NCBI GenBank assembly: GCA_003158835.1 | Contig: PMLI01000163.1 | Coordinates: 1-7,911, forward strand | DNA: 7,911 bases | Direction of reading: 5' to 3' | Source of the DNA: Acidimicrobiaceae bacterium | GTDB lineage: Bacteria > Actinomycetota > Acidimicrobiia > Acidimicrobiales > Palsa-688 | Part shown: one piece after another, positions 1 through 5,997 of the stretch | How the letters are laid out: every line of letters begins with the position of its first letter | How positions within the stretch are numbered: the first letter of the stretch is position 1 | Made by a program: the position numbers and the translations under genes | Notes under the pieces: model-generated | What the model was told of the DNA's origin: nothing | Database searches by the model: none | What the model saw: the letters and a program-made list of their open reading frames with translations, nothing else

Positions 1-2140
1 ACAAGCACTTGACGGCACACGAGATGGCAGCGGTGGACGAACCAAGGATCCACAGCACCCTGCCCTGTCGCTTGAGCGCGTCGGCCACGTACACCATCTC
101 CTGCTCGGGCTGCGGCATGGCCAGTACTGCGGTCGGGATATGGCACCAGTCCTGGAGCGTGATGGGCAGAGTGACGGCGTCGTAGTCGCCTCCCGGGAAG
201 GCCACGGCAGCATGGGGGCCGAGCAAGCTGCACACATCTTGCACCGTATGCAGGAAGTTCGCCTCAGTGTGGAAGTCTCGGACGGGCCACAGCGTGCCTA
301 GCGGGAACGCCACCAGTCCCGCCGCCCCGACCACCGCGATCCGCCCCGCCCAGGCGCGGCCCGCCGCGACCCGGGCCACCGCGGTGGCCCCGACGTCGAG
401 CGCAAGAGCGGCGGCCAGCGCGAACAACGGGAGCGCTCCCGTCGCATAGCGTCGAGTTACCCATATCTGGTCGGGAGTATTGCTCGGGCCCCAAAGGTAC
501 AGTGCGGCGATGCCCCCGACGAGGACGAGCAACGCGGTGGCCGTGACGGACCCGGATCTGATGGCCATCGTCACCAGGACGCACAGCCCGATGATGGCCA
601 ACGCCACCGCGATGGGACCGATATACCATTCGAACCACCGAAGGGTCTGTTCGGCATAAGTCCTGCCTGGCTGGGACGGTAACCCCAGGCTCGCCTGATA
701 TTGCCCCACCATGGCCGACACAACCCCGTTGAGGCCATAGACCGCCTTCGCCGGGCGTAGGGCCCAAGCGGCCGCCAGACCGATGCCGACGGCCCATGAC
801 GCAACACTGCTCAATAGCTTCCGGTGGCCAGCCGTCCACGAGGACAACCTGCGGGCGAGCGCCGGCCTGGCCGTCCAGGCCACCACGATAACCACAGCCA
901 AGATGGTGGTCAGCTTGAGGAGCGCGTACAGCGCGTGCATTTGCGGGGTCAGGTTTTCGTAGTACCGACCGGAGCGGACCAGCACGTCGACCGTGCCGAG
1001 CACTGCAGTAGGGATGACCCCGAGGAGCCCGAAAACAATAACCGGGGCGAGGGACCTCCGGTCGTGCCGGTCACGAGCCGTCAGCCAGCCCAAGGTGGCA
1101 AAAAGGGGTAAGGGTGCCAGGTAGATGACCGCGTCAATGTGGGTCATCAAGGTCCCACCGATGGCCAGCCCGGCCACACAAGCCACCGCCCCCCTCCGGG
1201 TCTCGTATGCCCGCAAGAGCAGGAACACCCCACCCCAAAGCAAAACTTGGGTCGCCGGCTCCGAGTAGGCGTCACGAGTTACGTTGAGCTCGGGGAGACA
1301 GAGGGCGAAACCGGCGACGGCAGCGAGCACAACCCAGGGCCGGCGGACCAGCCGGCAGCCGACAGCGTAAATCGCGCAGAGCCCTATTGCCCCCAGCACC
1401 GCCGGGACCATGAACATGAGGCCATCGCCTCCCAGGCCGTTGGCTTCGGCCAGGAGCACGCTCATCATGTGGGCGAACTGGAACTGGAGGCTGCCGTCCG
1501 GCATCGTGTACACGCCGGCTGAGGTCGTAGAAAAGCTCACGCCCGTGCCAGACCAGAGGCTCGTAGCGGGCACGACCAGGCTCCCGTGCTCGGCCAGCCA
1601 TTTCCCGATAAGGAGGTACACACCGGGGTCGCGATCGCCGACAACGTGGCGGCTCATGTCGGTGACGTTCCAGGCCAGTTGCCCGAGGGCGACTACGCAT
1701 GCGCCCAGTGCCGTCACGGACCAGCTTCGGCGGCGCGGACGGGCGCGCTCTTGTGCCCTGGGCCTCGCCAGCAGGGTCGCAGCAGCAGTACCAGCAATCC
1801 CGAGGGGGAACGCGAGCCGTGCTGAGTAGTGGCCCAAATCTGCCAGGAACAAACCGATGCCGCCGAACGAGAGGACGGCAGAGGTGGCGATCACCACCAC
1901 GAGGTCGAGCCACACGGGGCACGACGGCCGAGCCGGCCCGGCCATCACTGCGGCGCCGAAGGGGGCAGCAACCCGGGCGGCCACAGGGCCCTCCTGTCCT
2001 GGCACTGCTCCCGCAGGGGCAACACCTTCTTCGTCCCGGAGGGGCCCGGGTGAGACTTGGCCGACCGCCTCAGCCGGGCCGGCGCTACCGGCACCGACCA
2101 GCAAGGCTTTTGGACCGAGCCCCATATCGGGCAGGCTCAC
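1..2140 (-). CDS. Polytopic membrane glycosyltransferase-like protein (GT-C / family 39 type), C-terminus beyond left edge
   Basis: I translated this frame by hand from its GTG start to the window edge and found no stop, giving at least 713 residues. The start is GTG at 2138-2140, whose GTGA overlaps the TGA of the upstream dehydrogenase gene, so the two are probably translationally coupled. An in-frame ATG at 2123-2125 is an alternative. Residues 1 to about 75 are Ala/Gly/Pro-rich and not membrane-like. The first membrane helix is about residues 77-102, and many hydrophobic segments follow up to about residue 615, with a more hydrophilic segment after that. The motif DRDPGVY (169-175) lies after the early helices, where GT-C enzymes carry acidic catalytic or metal-binding residues. 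TRDAYSEPATQ (288-298) also resembles family-39 proteins I know. The likely role is transfer of a sugar from a polyprenyl-phosphate donor on the outer membrane face. The donor, the acceptor and the exact family are inferred. Confidence 0.75.
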   Translation of the reverse strand, partial: MSLPDMGLGPKALLVGAGSAGPAEAVGQVSPGPLRDEEGVAPAGAVPGQEGPVAARVAAPFGAAVMAGPARPSCPVWLDLVVVIATSAVLSFGGIGLFLADLGHYSARLAFPLGIAGTAAATLLARPRAQERARPRRRSWSVTALGACVVALGQLAWNVTDMSRHVVGDRDPGVYLLIGKWLAEHGSLVVPATSLWSGTGVSFSTTSAGVYTMPDGSLQFQFAHMMSVLLAEANGLGGDGLMFMVPAVLGAIGLCAIYAVGCRLVRRPWVVLAAVAGFALCLPELNVTRDAYSEPATQVLLWGGVFLLLRAYETRRGAVACVAGLAIGGTLMTHIDAVIYLAPLPLFATLGWLTARDRHDRRSLAPVIVFGLLGVIPTAVLGTVDVLVRSGRYYENLTPQMHALYALLKLTTILAVVIVVAWTARPALARRLSSWTAGHRKLLSSVASWAVGIGLAAAWALRPAKAVYGLNGVVSAMVGQYQASLGLPSQPGRTYAEQTLRWFEWYIGPIAVALAIIGLCVLVTMAIRSGSVTATALLVLVGGIAALYLWGPSNTPDQIWVTRRYATGALPLFALAAALALDVGATAVARVAAGRAWAGRIAVVGAAGLVAFPLGTLWPVRDFHTEANFLHTVQDVCSLLGPHAAVAFPGGDYDAVTLPITLQDWCHIPTAVLAMPQPEQEMVYVADALKRQGRVLWILGSSTAAISCAVKCL

Positions 2141-3615
2141 GTCGTCGGGCCCCCGAACCGGGGCGCCGTGGCGGCGAGCAGCGACCGGCCGCCCTCGATG
2201 GCCGGAGCCGAGGTCGGTGCCGGCATCAGCTCCACAGTCAACGAGTGCTCCAGCCCGGCCCTCGGTCGCCCGATCGCCAAGTAGCGCAAGCCCGCACTGC
2301 GCACCTGCTCGGGGTCGAAGAGGTTCCGACCGTCGAAGAAGACGTTGTCGTGCATGGCGTCGCGCAGCGCGTTAAGGTCGAGGGCGGCGAAATCCGGCCA
2401 ATCGGTCGCCACGACGATTGCATCGGCGCCGAAGGCCGCGGTGTAGGCATCTGGGTAGAGCCGGATCTCGCTCTGGTTGGGCAGGCACTCGACCATCGGG
2501 TCGTAGGCCGTTACAAACGCGCTCCGCCCGGCTAGCCGGGTGGCAATGTCAAGACCTGGGGAACCCCGGAGGTCGTCCGTGCCACCCTTGAAGGCGAGGC
2601 CCAACACACATACGCGGGCGCCGCGCAGTGTCCTCAACTCGCGCAGCAGCTCGTCGACGACGAGCTGGCGTTGGGAGTCGTTCACCGCCAGTGACGCTTC
2701 CAGGATCCGAGGGTGGTACCCGTACTCGATAGCTGTGGACACGAGCGCGTTGAGATCCTTACCGAAACACGAGCCACCCCACCCGAGACCAGCACCGAGG
2801 AACTGGCTACCGATCCTGGAGTCAAGGCCCATGACGGCGGTCACTTCGTTCACATCTGCGCCAACGAAGTCGCACAGGCGGGCGATCTCGTTCGCGAAAC
2901 TTATCTTGGTCGCCAGGAAGGCATTCGATGCATACTTCGACATCTCTCCGGTAGCCAGGTTGGTCTGCACCAGGGGCACCCGCGCCCGCGGTGTCGTACC
3001 GCCGGGCACCACCTGATCGAGGATGGGGCGGTAGACGTCGGCGACGGTCCGGAGGGCGTCCGGGTCGTCGGAACCGAGCACAACCCGCTCCGGGTGCAGG
3101 TAGTCGTTGACAGCCGTGCCTTCACGCAGGAACTCGGGATTGGCTACGACGCTGAAGAGACCCTTGCCATTCCCATAGCCACCTAACTGCTCCTCTATAA
3201 CCGACGCCAGCCAGCGCCCGGTGCCGATCGGGACGGTGCTCTTGGTCACGATCACGTGGTAGTGCCGCAGGTTGCGGGCGATCATCCCGGCGGCTCGTGC
3301 CATGGCCGTCATGTCCGGCTGCCCGTCGGCAGCTGGTGGTGTGCCGACGCAGACGAAAACGACGTCGGACTCATCCATCGCGACCCCGAGCTCGGGGACG
3401 AAACGCAATCGGCCTTCCTGCAGGTTGGACCTCAACAATGGTTCGAGGCCTGGTTCATGGAAGGGCGCCATCCCGTCCCTCAGCTGCTCCAAGCGCGCCG
3501 CGTCTTCCTCGACCCCTACGACCTGGTGGCCGACGTGAGCGAGGCACGCCGACACGACCGACCCGACGTAGCCGTTGCCGATGACGCAAATACGCTGGGA
3601 GGTCGGCTTGTACAT
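2137..3615 (-). CDS. ugd: UDP-glucose 6-dehydrogenase
   Basis: This cytosolic enzyme oxidises UDP-glucose to UDP-glucuronate with two NAD+ and feeds envelope polysaccharide synthesis. The protein has 492 residues. It has an N-terminal Rossmann motif GNGYVG (14-19), with an acidic VEED turn (35-38) that favours NAD over NADP. Family blocks follow: PFHEPGLE (51-58), VCVGTPP (88-94), KSTVPIGTG (125-133) and NPEFLREGTAVND (159-171). The substrate and catalytic region has K227 and N231 in SKYASNAFLA, and the nucleophile C283 with D287 in GGSCFGKD. The C-terminal UDP-binding domain contains LGLAFKGGTDDLR (338-350) and YDPMV (371-375). The last 35 or so residues are a Pro/Ala/Gly-rich tail beyond the usual fold. 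ATG at 3613-3615 is chosen because GGGAGG lies 5 bases upstream and the Rossmann strand begins a few residues later. The frame stays open to 3897, but that extension is leader-like. A UDP-ManNAc dehydrogenase is less likely given the NPEFLREG block. Confidence 0.95.
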   Translation of the reverse strand: MYKPTSQRICVIGNGYVGSVVSACLAHVGHQVVGVEEDAARLEQLRDGMAPFHEPGLEPLLRSNLQEGRLRFVPELGVAMDESDVVFVCVGTPPAADGQPDMTAMARAAGMIARNLRHYHVIVTKSTVPIGTGRWLASVIEEQLGGYGNGKGLFSVVANPEFLREGTAVNDYLHPERVVLGSDDPDALRTVADVYRPILDQVVPGGTTPRARVPLVQTNLATGEMSKYASNAFLATKISFANEIARLCDFVGADVNEVTAVMGLDSRIGSQFLGAGLGWGGSCFGKDLNALVSTAIEYGYHPRILEASLAVNDSQRQLVVDELLRELRTLRGARVCVLGLAFKGGTDDLRGSPGLDIATRLAGRSAFVTAYDPMVECLPNQSEIRLYPDAYTAAFGADAIVVATDWPDFAALDLNALRDAMHDNVFFDGRNLFDPEQVRSAGLRYLAIGRPRAGLEHSLTVELMPAPTSAPAIEGGRSLLAATAPRFGGPTT

Positions 3616-3620
3616 CTCAC

Positions 3621-3626
3621 CCTCCC
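3621..3626 (-). promoter_or_regulatory. Shine-Dalgarno site that fixes the ugd start
   Basis: On the minus strand GGGAGG lies 5 bases before the ATG at 3613-3615. It supports the 492-residue form of the dehydrogenase over longer readings that start at 3693 or 3897. Confidence 0.7.
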
Positions 3627-3667
3627 GGATGGCCACGCCGGCTCTCCCCGGCCCTCTTCGGACTGCT

Positions 3668-3720
3668 GAACCTATAATTTCTACTCGTTCCATGGTATCT
3701 ACCAGTCTAGTAAATACAGA
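3668..3720 (-). promoter_or_regulatory. AT-rich probable promoter/operator region of ugd
   Basis: This roughly 50-base patch is clearly richer in A and T than its surroundings and sits 53-105 bases before the ugd start. It contains TATAGG on the minus strand as a possible -10 element. It also holds an imperfect palindrome TACCAGTCTAGTA (3700-3712, 10 of 13 positions symmetric) that could bind a regulator. I could not find a convincing -35/-10 pair, so promoter activity is inferred from composition and position. Confidence 0.3.
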
Positions 3721-3754
3721 ACTCGGCTGCTCACGGAGGGCCCCGCCGGGCCCG

Positions 3755-3775
3755 GGCACCGCGAGAGCCGGTGCC
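3755..3775. other. 7-bp inverted repeat in the ugd upstream region
   Basis: GGCACCG (3755-3761) and CGGTGCC (3769-3775) are perfect complements around a 7-base loop. No T run follows on either strand, so it is not an obvious terminator. If the ugd transcript starts further right, this would be a leader hairpin. Chance is a fair alternative in GC-rich DNA. Confidence 0.3.
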
Positions 3776-3820
3776 GCGGAGCCCATGTACCGGGCTGTCG
3801 GCGCTAACAGGGGAACGGGG

Positions 3821-3851
3821 AAAAGCCGGCCCGGGCGGCCAACCAGGCCGG
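3821..3851 (-). terminator. Probable rho-independent terminator of the hydrolase gene
   Basis: On the minus strand, directly after the hydrolase stop (3857-3859), CCGGCC (3846-3851) pairs with GGCCGG (3826-3831) across a 14-base loop. C and then TTTT (3824-3821) follow. The short T run and wide loop make it a modest terminator, but its position suits separation of the hydrolase from ugd. Confidence 0.5.
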
Positions 3852-3856
3852 GAAAG

Positions 3857-4771
3857 CTAAAGGGCCTGAGCCGGCTGGCTGGGCGGAGCCGGCTCACTGG
3901 CCTGGCTTGGCTCCGGCAGCCAGGCGGCGGAGCCGAGGTGCCGGTCGAACCAGCCCAGCAACAGCGCTACGGCCCGGGGGTCATGCACAAGGGCGTGCCC
4001 GGCACCAGCCAGGATGCGCAACTCGGACGATGCGTCGGCGGCGTCGGCCAGTTCCCGGGCGTCGGTGATGGGCACCACGTCGTCGCCGGCGCCGTGCACG
4101 ATCAGCAGCGGCCGGGGGGGGATGTTGGCGACGAGCAGGGAAGGGCGGACCTCCTTCACATCTCGCGCCCACGCTCCGGGTTCGGGCGGGTAACCACGGG
4201 CCCGGGCCGCGCCGGCCGCCGCCCTGGCCTGGGCCGAGGCACGCCGCGTCTCGCCGCCTCGCTCGGCGAAATCGGCCAGCGGGGAGAACGCCGCCACTCC
4301 GGCGATAGAAGCGTCCTCTCCGGCAGCACAGATGGAGAGCGTCCCGCCGGCGGCAAAGCCGACGAGCCAGGTCCTCTCGATACCAGGAACGGCCCTCAGC
4401 GTGCCGATGGCCGCCGCCAGGTCGGCTTGCCACCCGGCCAGCGAGAAGTCGCCCGCCGAAAGGCCCGTCCCCCTGAAGTCGAAGGTAAGGACAACGGCGC
4501 CGGTCTCGGCCGCCAACCGGATGGCCAGCTCGGGGAACCCGGAGCTGGGCGAACCCGCCTTCTGGCTGGTCCCGGGAAAGCCATGAGACAGGACGACGCC
4601 GTTGCGCCCCGCCCCCGAAGCGGCCGAAAAGTTGGGCCGGGCCAGGAAGCCATTGAGGTTGGGGCCCCCTTCGCCGCTGAAGACCACCTCTTCCCCCGCG
4701 GCCCGGCCGTTGCCCCAGCCGTTGGCAGTGACGGGCGCTTTGGCGGCGCCGGTGCGTCTCCCCTCGGCCAT
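3857..4771 (-). CDS. Alpha/beta-hydrolase-fold protein lacking the nucleophile serine
   Basis: This 304-residue protein has the alpha/beta-hydrolase layout: HGFPG oxyanion loop (63-67), DFRGTGLS (98-105), nucleophile elbow GFAAG (138-142), the acid in HGAGDDVVP (D230) and the histidine in GAGHA (H259). In active serine hydrolases the elbow is G-x-S-x-G, but here residue 140 is alanine (codon GCC, one base from TCC). The acid and histidine remain. The protein may therefore be a non-hydrolytic binding protein, or may use another residue. The last 20 or so residues form a Pro/Ser/Ala tail with an 18-base partial duplication (AGCCGGCTC twice). No signal peptide or membrane segment is seen. The start is ATG at 4769-4771. 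The frame stays open to 4918, but that extension contains a strong hairpin and is better read as leader. No good ribosome site precedes the ATG. Substrate unknown. Confidence 0.8.
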   Translation of the reverse strand: MAEGRRTGAAKAPVTANGWGNGRAAGEEVVFSGEGGPNLNGFLARPNFSAASGAGRNGVVLSHGFPGTSQKAGSPSSGFPELAIRLAAETGAVVLTFDFRGTGLSAGDFSLAGWQADLAAAIGTLRAVPGIERTWLVGFAAGGTLSICAAGEDASIAGVAAFSPLADFAERGGETRRASAQARAAAGAARARGYPPEPGAWARDVKEVRPSLLVANIPPRPLLIVHGAGDDVVPITDARELADAADASSELRILAGAGHALVHDPRAVALLLGWFDRHLGSAAWLPEPSQASEPAPPSQPAQAL

Positions 4772-4800
4772 TGTCAACAAGGCTAACGGCCGGAGTTCCT

Positions 4801-4847
4801 TGAGACAAGAAAGAACAAGGGGACGCGCCAAAGCACGTCCCCTTGTT
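4801..4847 (-). terminator. Terminator-like hairpin upstream of the hydrolase (attenuator, small-RNA end, or REP-like repeat)
   Basis: AACAAGGGGACG (4814-4825) and CGTCCCCTTGTT (4836-4847) are a perfect 12-bp inverted repeat with a 10-base loop. Read on the minus strand, the stem ends in TTGTT and continues into CTTTCTTGTC, a pyrimidine-rich U tail. This is the shape of an intrinsic terminator. On the plus strand no T-rich tail follows. It lies 42 bases before the hydrolase ATG, so it would act on minus-strand transcripts that start further right. A dispersed REP-type element cannot be excluded from one copy. Confidence 0.5.
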
Positions 4848-5031
4848 ACAAGAATGGCTGGAAAGGTTCGGGCAAACCGTTTGGTGTGCCAGGCGGGACC
4901 AACTCCCGGCCGGGTCACCCGGGTGTCTGGCTGGGATTTGACCAGGCGGTCCAGCGGGCCGTTAGCGGCCAGCCACCTCCGAGGTCCCAGGTTGACTACT
5001 ACAGCTCAGCTGGACCACCTCCTTTCTTCGG
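4814..5031 (-). ncRNA. Candidate structured RNA with a 16S-tail complement
   Basis: On the minus strand AGAAAGGAGGTGGTCCAGC (5027-5009) is complementary to the 3' end of 16S rRNA over 19 positions, with one G-U wobble. Its 3' 12 bases pair with GCTGGACCGCCT (4955-4944), again with a single G-U pair. On the plus strand that position would be an A-C mismatch, so the fold favours minus-strand RNA. Inside the helix GGCCG-CTAA-CGGCC (4970-4957) forms a 5-bp tetraloop hairpin. The 3' limit is set at the terminator-like hairpin ending at 4814. The 5' limit is set about 7 bases after TAATAT (5044-5039), a possible -10. It may be an independent small RNA or the 5' leader of the hydrolase. I cannot place it in a named family. 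Confidence 0.4.
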
Positions 5032-5047
5032 TAAGCCGATATTACCG
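5029..5047. promoter_or_regulatory. Operator-like palindrome overlapping a possible minus-strand -10
   Basis: CGGTAA (5029-5034) and TTACCG (5042-5047) are perfect 6-base arms around 7 bases. On the minus strand the repeat covers TAATAT (5044-5039), a possible -10 for the candidate RNA or hydrolase leader. I could not find a good -35. The regulator is unknown. Confidence 0.3.
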
Positions 5048-5177
5048 CGACTCTTTTGCCCGTGCGGGGATTTTCGCCCGGGCCCCGCCCCGCCTGCCCC
5101 CTACCCCAGAACCGCGTCCACCCCTCGCCGACGACAGCCCAGTGGGGGCCTCGCCGGCGGCATTTCTCCTACCGCCG
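5048..5177. other. Intergenic DNA with no recognised gene
   Basis: This is the rightward part of the 443-base divergent region between the hydrolase and sufC. It is very GC-rich, with C-runs and GCGGGG/CCCCGC pairs. The sufC frame stays open here back to 5056, but the predicted residues are Pro/Arg-rich and unlike any SufC N-terminus. I see no trace of sufD or sufB. Confidence 0.5.
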
Positions 5178-5206
5178 TAGTGTTAATCGTCGTCGTGGCA
5201 TAACAT
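5178..5206 (+). promoter_or_regulatory. Possible promoter for sufCSU with leaderless start
   Basis: TAACAT (5201-5206) fits a weak -10 (4 of 6). Its expected start point about 7 bases later falls at or next to the sufC ATG (5215). No Shine-Dalgarno is visible before that ATG, which is consistent with leaderless translation, common in actinobacteria. The -35 region (around 5178-5183) is poor. Confidence 0.25.
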
Positions 5207-5214
5207 GGTCGCCG

Positions 5215-5997
5215 ATGCCCGACCTCGCCCCTGCCACCGCGCCCACCGGCTCCCCTGGACCTGCCCTTTTCGAGATCCGCAACCTGCACGTGTCCGTGCA
5301 GAACACCGAGATCCTCCGGGGGGTGGACCTGGTCGTGCCGGCGGGAGAGCTCCACGCCCTCATGGGCCCCAACGGGAGCGGCAAGTCGACCCTGGCCAAG
5401 TCACTCCTCGGCGCGCCGGGCTACCAGGTCACCGAGGGCCAGATCATGTACAAGGGCGAGGACATAACCGCCTGGCCGACCGAGACACGCGGCAAGGCGG
5501 GTATGTTCCTGGCGTTCCAGTACCCCGAGGAGATAGCCGGAGTGCCCCTCGTGCAGTTCCTGCGACAAGCCCTGTCCGTGCGCAAGGGCGTCGACCTTTC
5601 CGTCCTCGAGTTGCGCTTGAGGATAATGGAATGGATGCGCAAGCTCGACATTGACGCCTCGTTCGGCGACCGCTACCTGAACGACGGGTTCTCCGGCGGA
5701 GAGAAGAAGCGCAACGAGGTCCTGCAGATGGCCGTGCTCGAGCCCGATTTCGCGGTACTCGACGAGACCGATTCGGGGCTCGACATCGACGCCCTGAGGG
5801 TGGTCGCCTCCGGGGTGCGGGAGGTGCGGACGGCCCGGACGGCGCTCGGCGTGCTCTTGATAACCCATTACCAACGGATCCTGGAATACCTCGAACCTGA
5901 CCGGGTGCACCTGCTCGTGAACGGGCGGATAGTCGACAGCGGCGGTCCCGACCTGGCCCGACGCCTCGAGAACGAAGGCTACGAAGCATGGCGCTAA
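5215..5997 (+). CDS. sufC: Fe-S cluster assembly ATPase SufC
   Basis: SufC is the cytosolic ABC-type ATPase that with SufB and SufD forms the scaffold on which Fe-S clusters are built. The 260-residue length is normal. Walker A is GPNGSGKST (51-59), the Q-loop is at FQYPEE (Q102), the ABC signature is FSGGEKKR (159-166), Walker B leads into LDETDSGLDIDAL (182-194) with E184 as catalytic base, and the switch histidine is H218 in ITHYQ. The LDETDSGLD block and the EKKR after the signature are typical of SufC rather than of transporter ATPases. ATG at 5215 is chosen because the first conserved strand (LFEIRNLHV) starts 18 residues later; the upstream open frame to 5056 is not SufC-like. It leads an operon with sufS, overlapping it by 10 bases. 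sufB and sufD are absent from the window. Five of its 11 isoleucines use ATA, high for GC-rich DNA. Confidence 0.95.
   Translation: MPDLAPATAPTGSPGPALFEIRNLHVSVQNTEILRGVDLVVPAGELHALMGPNGSGKSTLAKSLLGAPGYQVTEGQIMYKGEDITAWPTETRGKAGMFLAFQYPEEIAGVPLVQFLRQALSVRKGVDLSVLELRLRIMEWMRKLDIDASFGDRYLNDGFSGGEKKRNEVLQMAVLEPDFAVLDETDSGLDIDALRVVASGVREVRTARTALGVLLITHYQRILEYLEPDRVHLLVNGRIVDSGGPDLARRLENEGYEAWR

Noticed and set aside
264..839. 191-codon minus-strand frame within the membrane protein gene
   Set aside because: The hydrophobic, continuous frame is a different one spanning 1-2140; this frame gives Arg/Gly-rich sequence typical of GC-rich shadows.
3616..3897. N-terminal 94-residue extension of the UDP-glucose dehydrogenase frame
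   Set aside because: The extension is Pro/Arg-rich, crosses an AT-rich promoter-like patch, a hairpin and the hydrolase terminator, and precedes a well-placed ribosome site and the normal Rossmann start at 3615.
3575..4786. 403-codon plus-strand frame opposite the hydrolase
   Set aside because: It is a shadow of the minus-strand hydrolase and the ugd leader in GC-rich DNA; its residues are Gly/Arg/Pro-rich with no domain pattern.
4772..4918. 49-residue N-terminal extension of the hydrolase
   Set aside because: It would translate through the perfect 12-bp hairpin and has no match to the hydrolase fold, which begins after residue 28 of the shorter form.
4962..5018. 18-codon minus-strand ORF (GTG to TAA) next to the 16S-tail complement, as a leader peptide
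   Set aside because: The only GTG lies within the Shine-Dalgarno-like motif itself, so it cannot be used with it; the alternative CTG start is weak. The RNA-structure reading fits better.
5009..5027. A remnant of a 16S rRNA gene 3' end on the plus strand
   Set aside because: Similarity to 16S stops at about 19 bases; the sequence just upstream does not resemble helix 45, and no other rRNA sequence is present.
5056..5214. 53-residue N-terminal extension of SufC
   Set aside because: SufC proteins begin shortly before the first strand; the extension is Pro/Arg-rich and in non-coding-like sequence.
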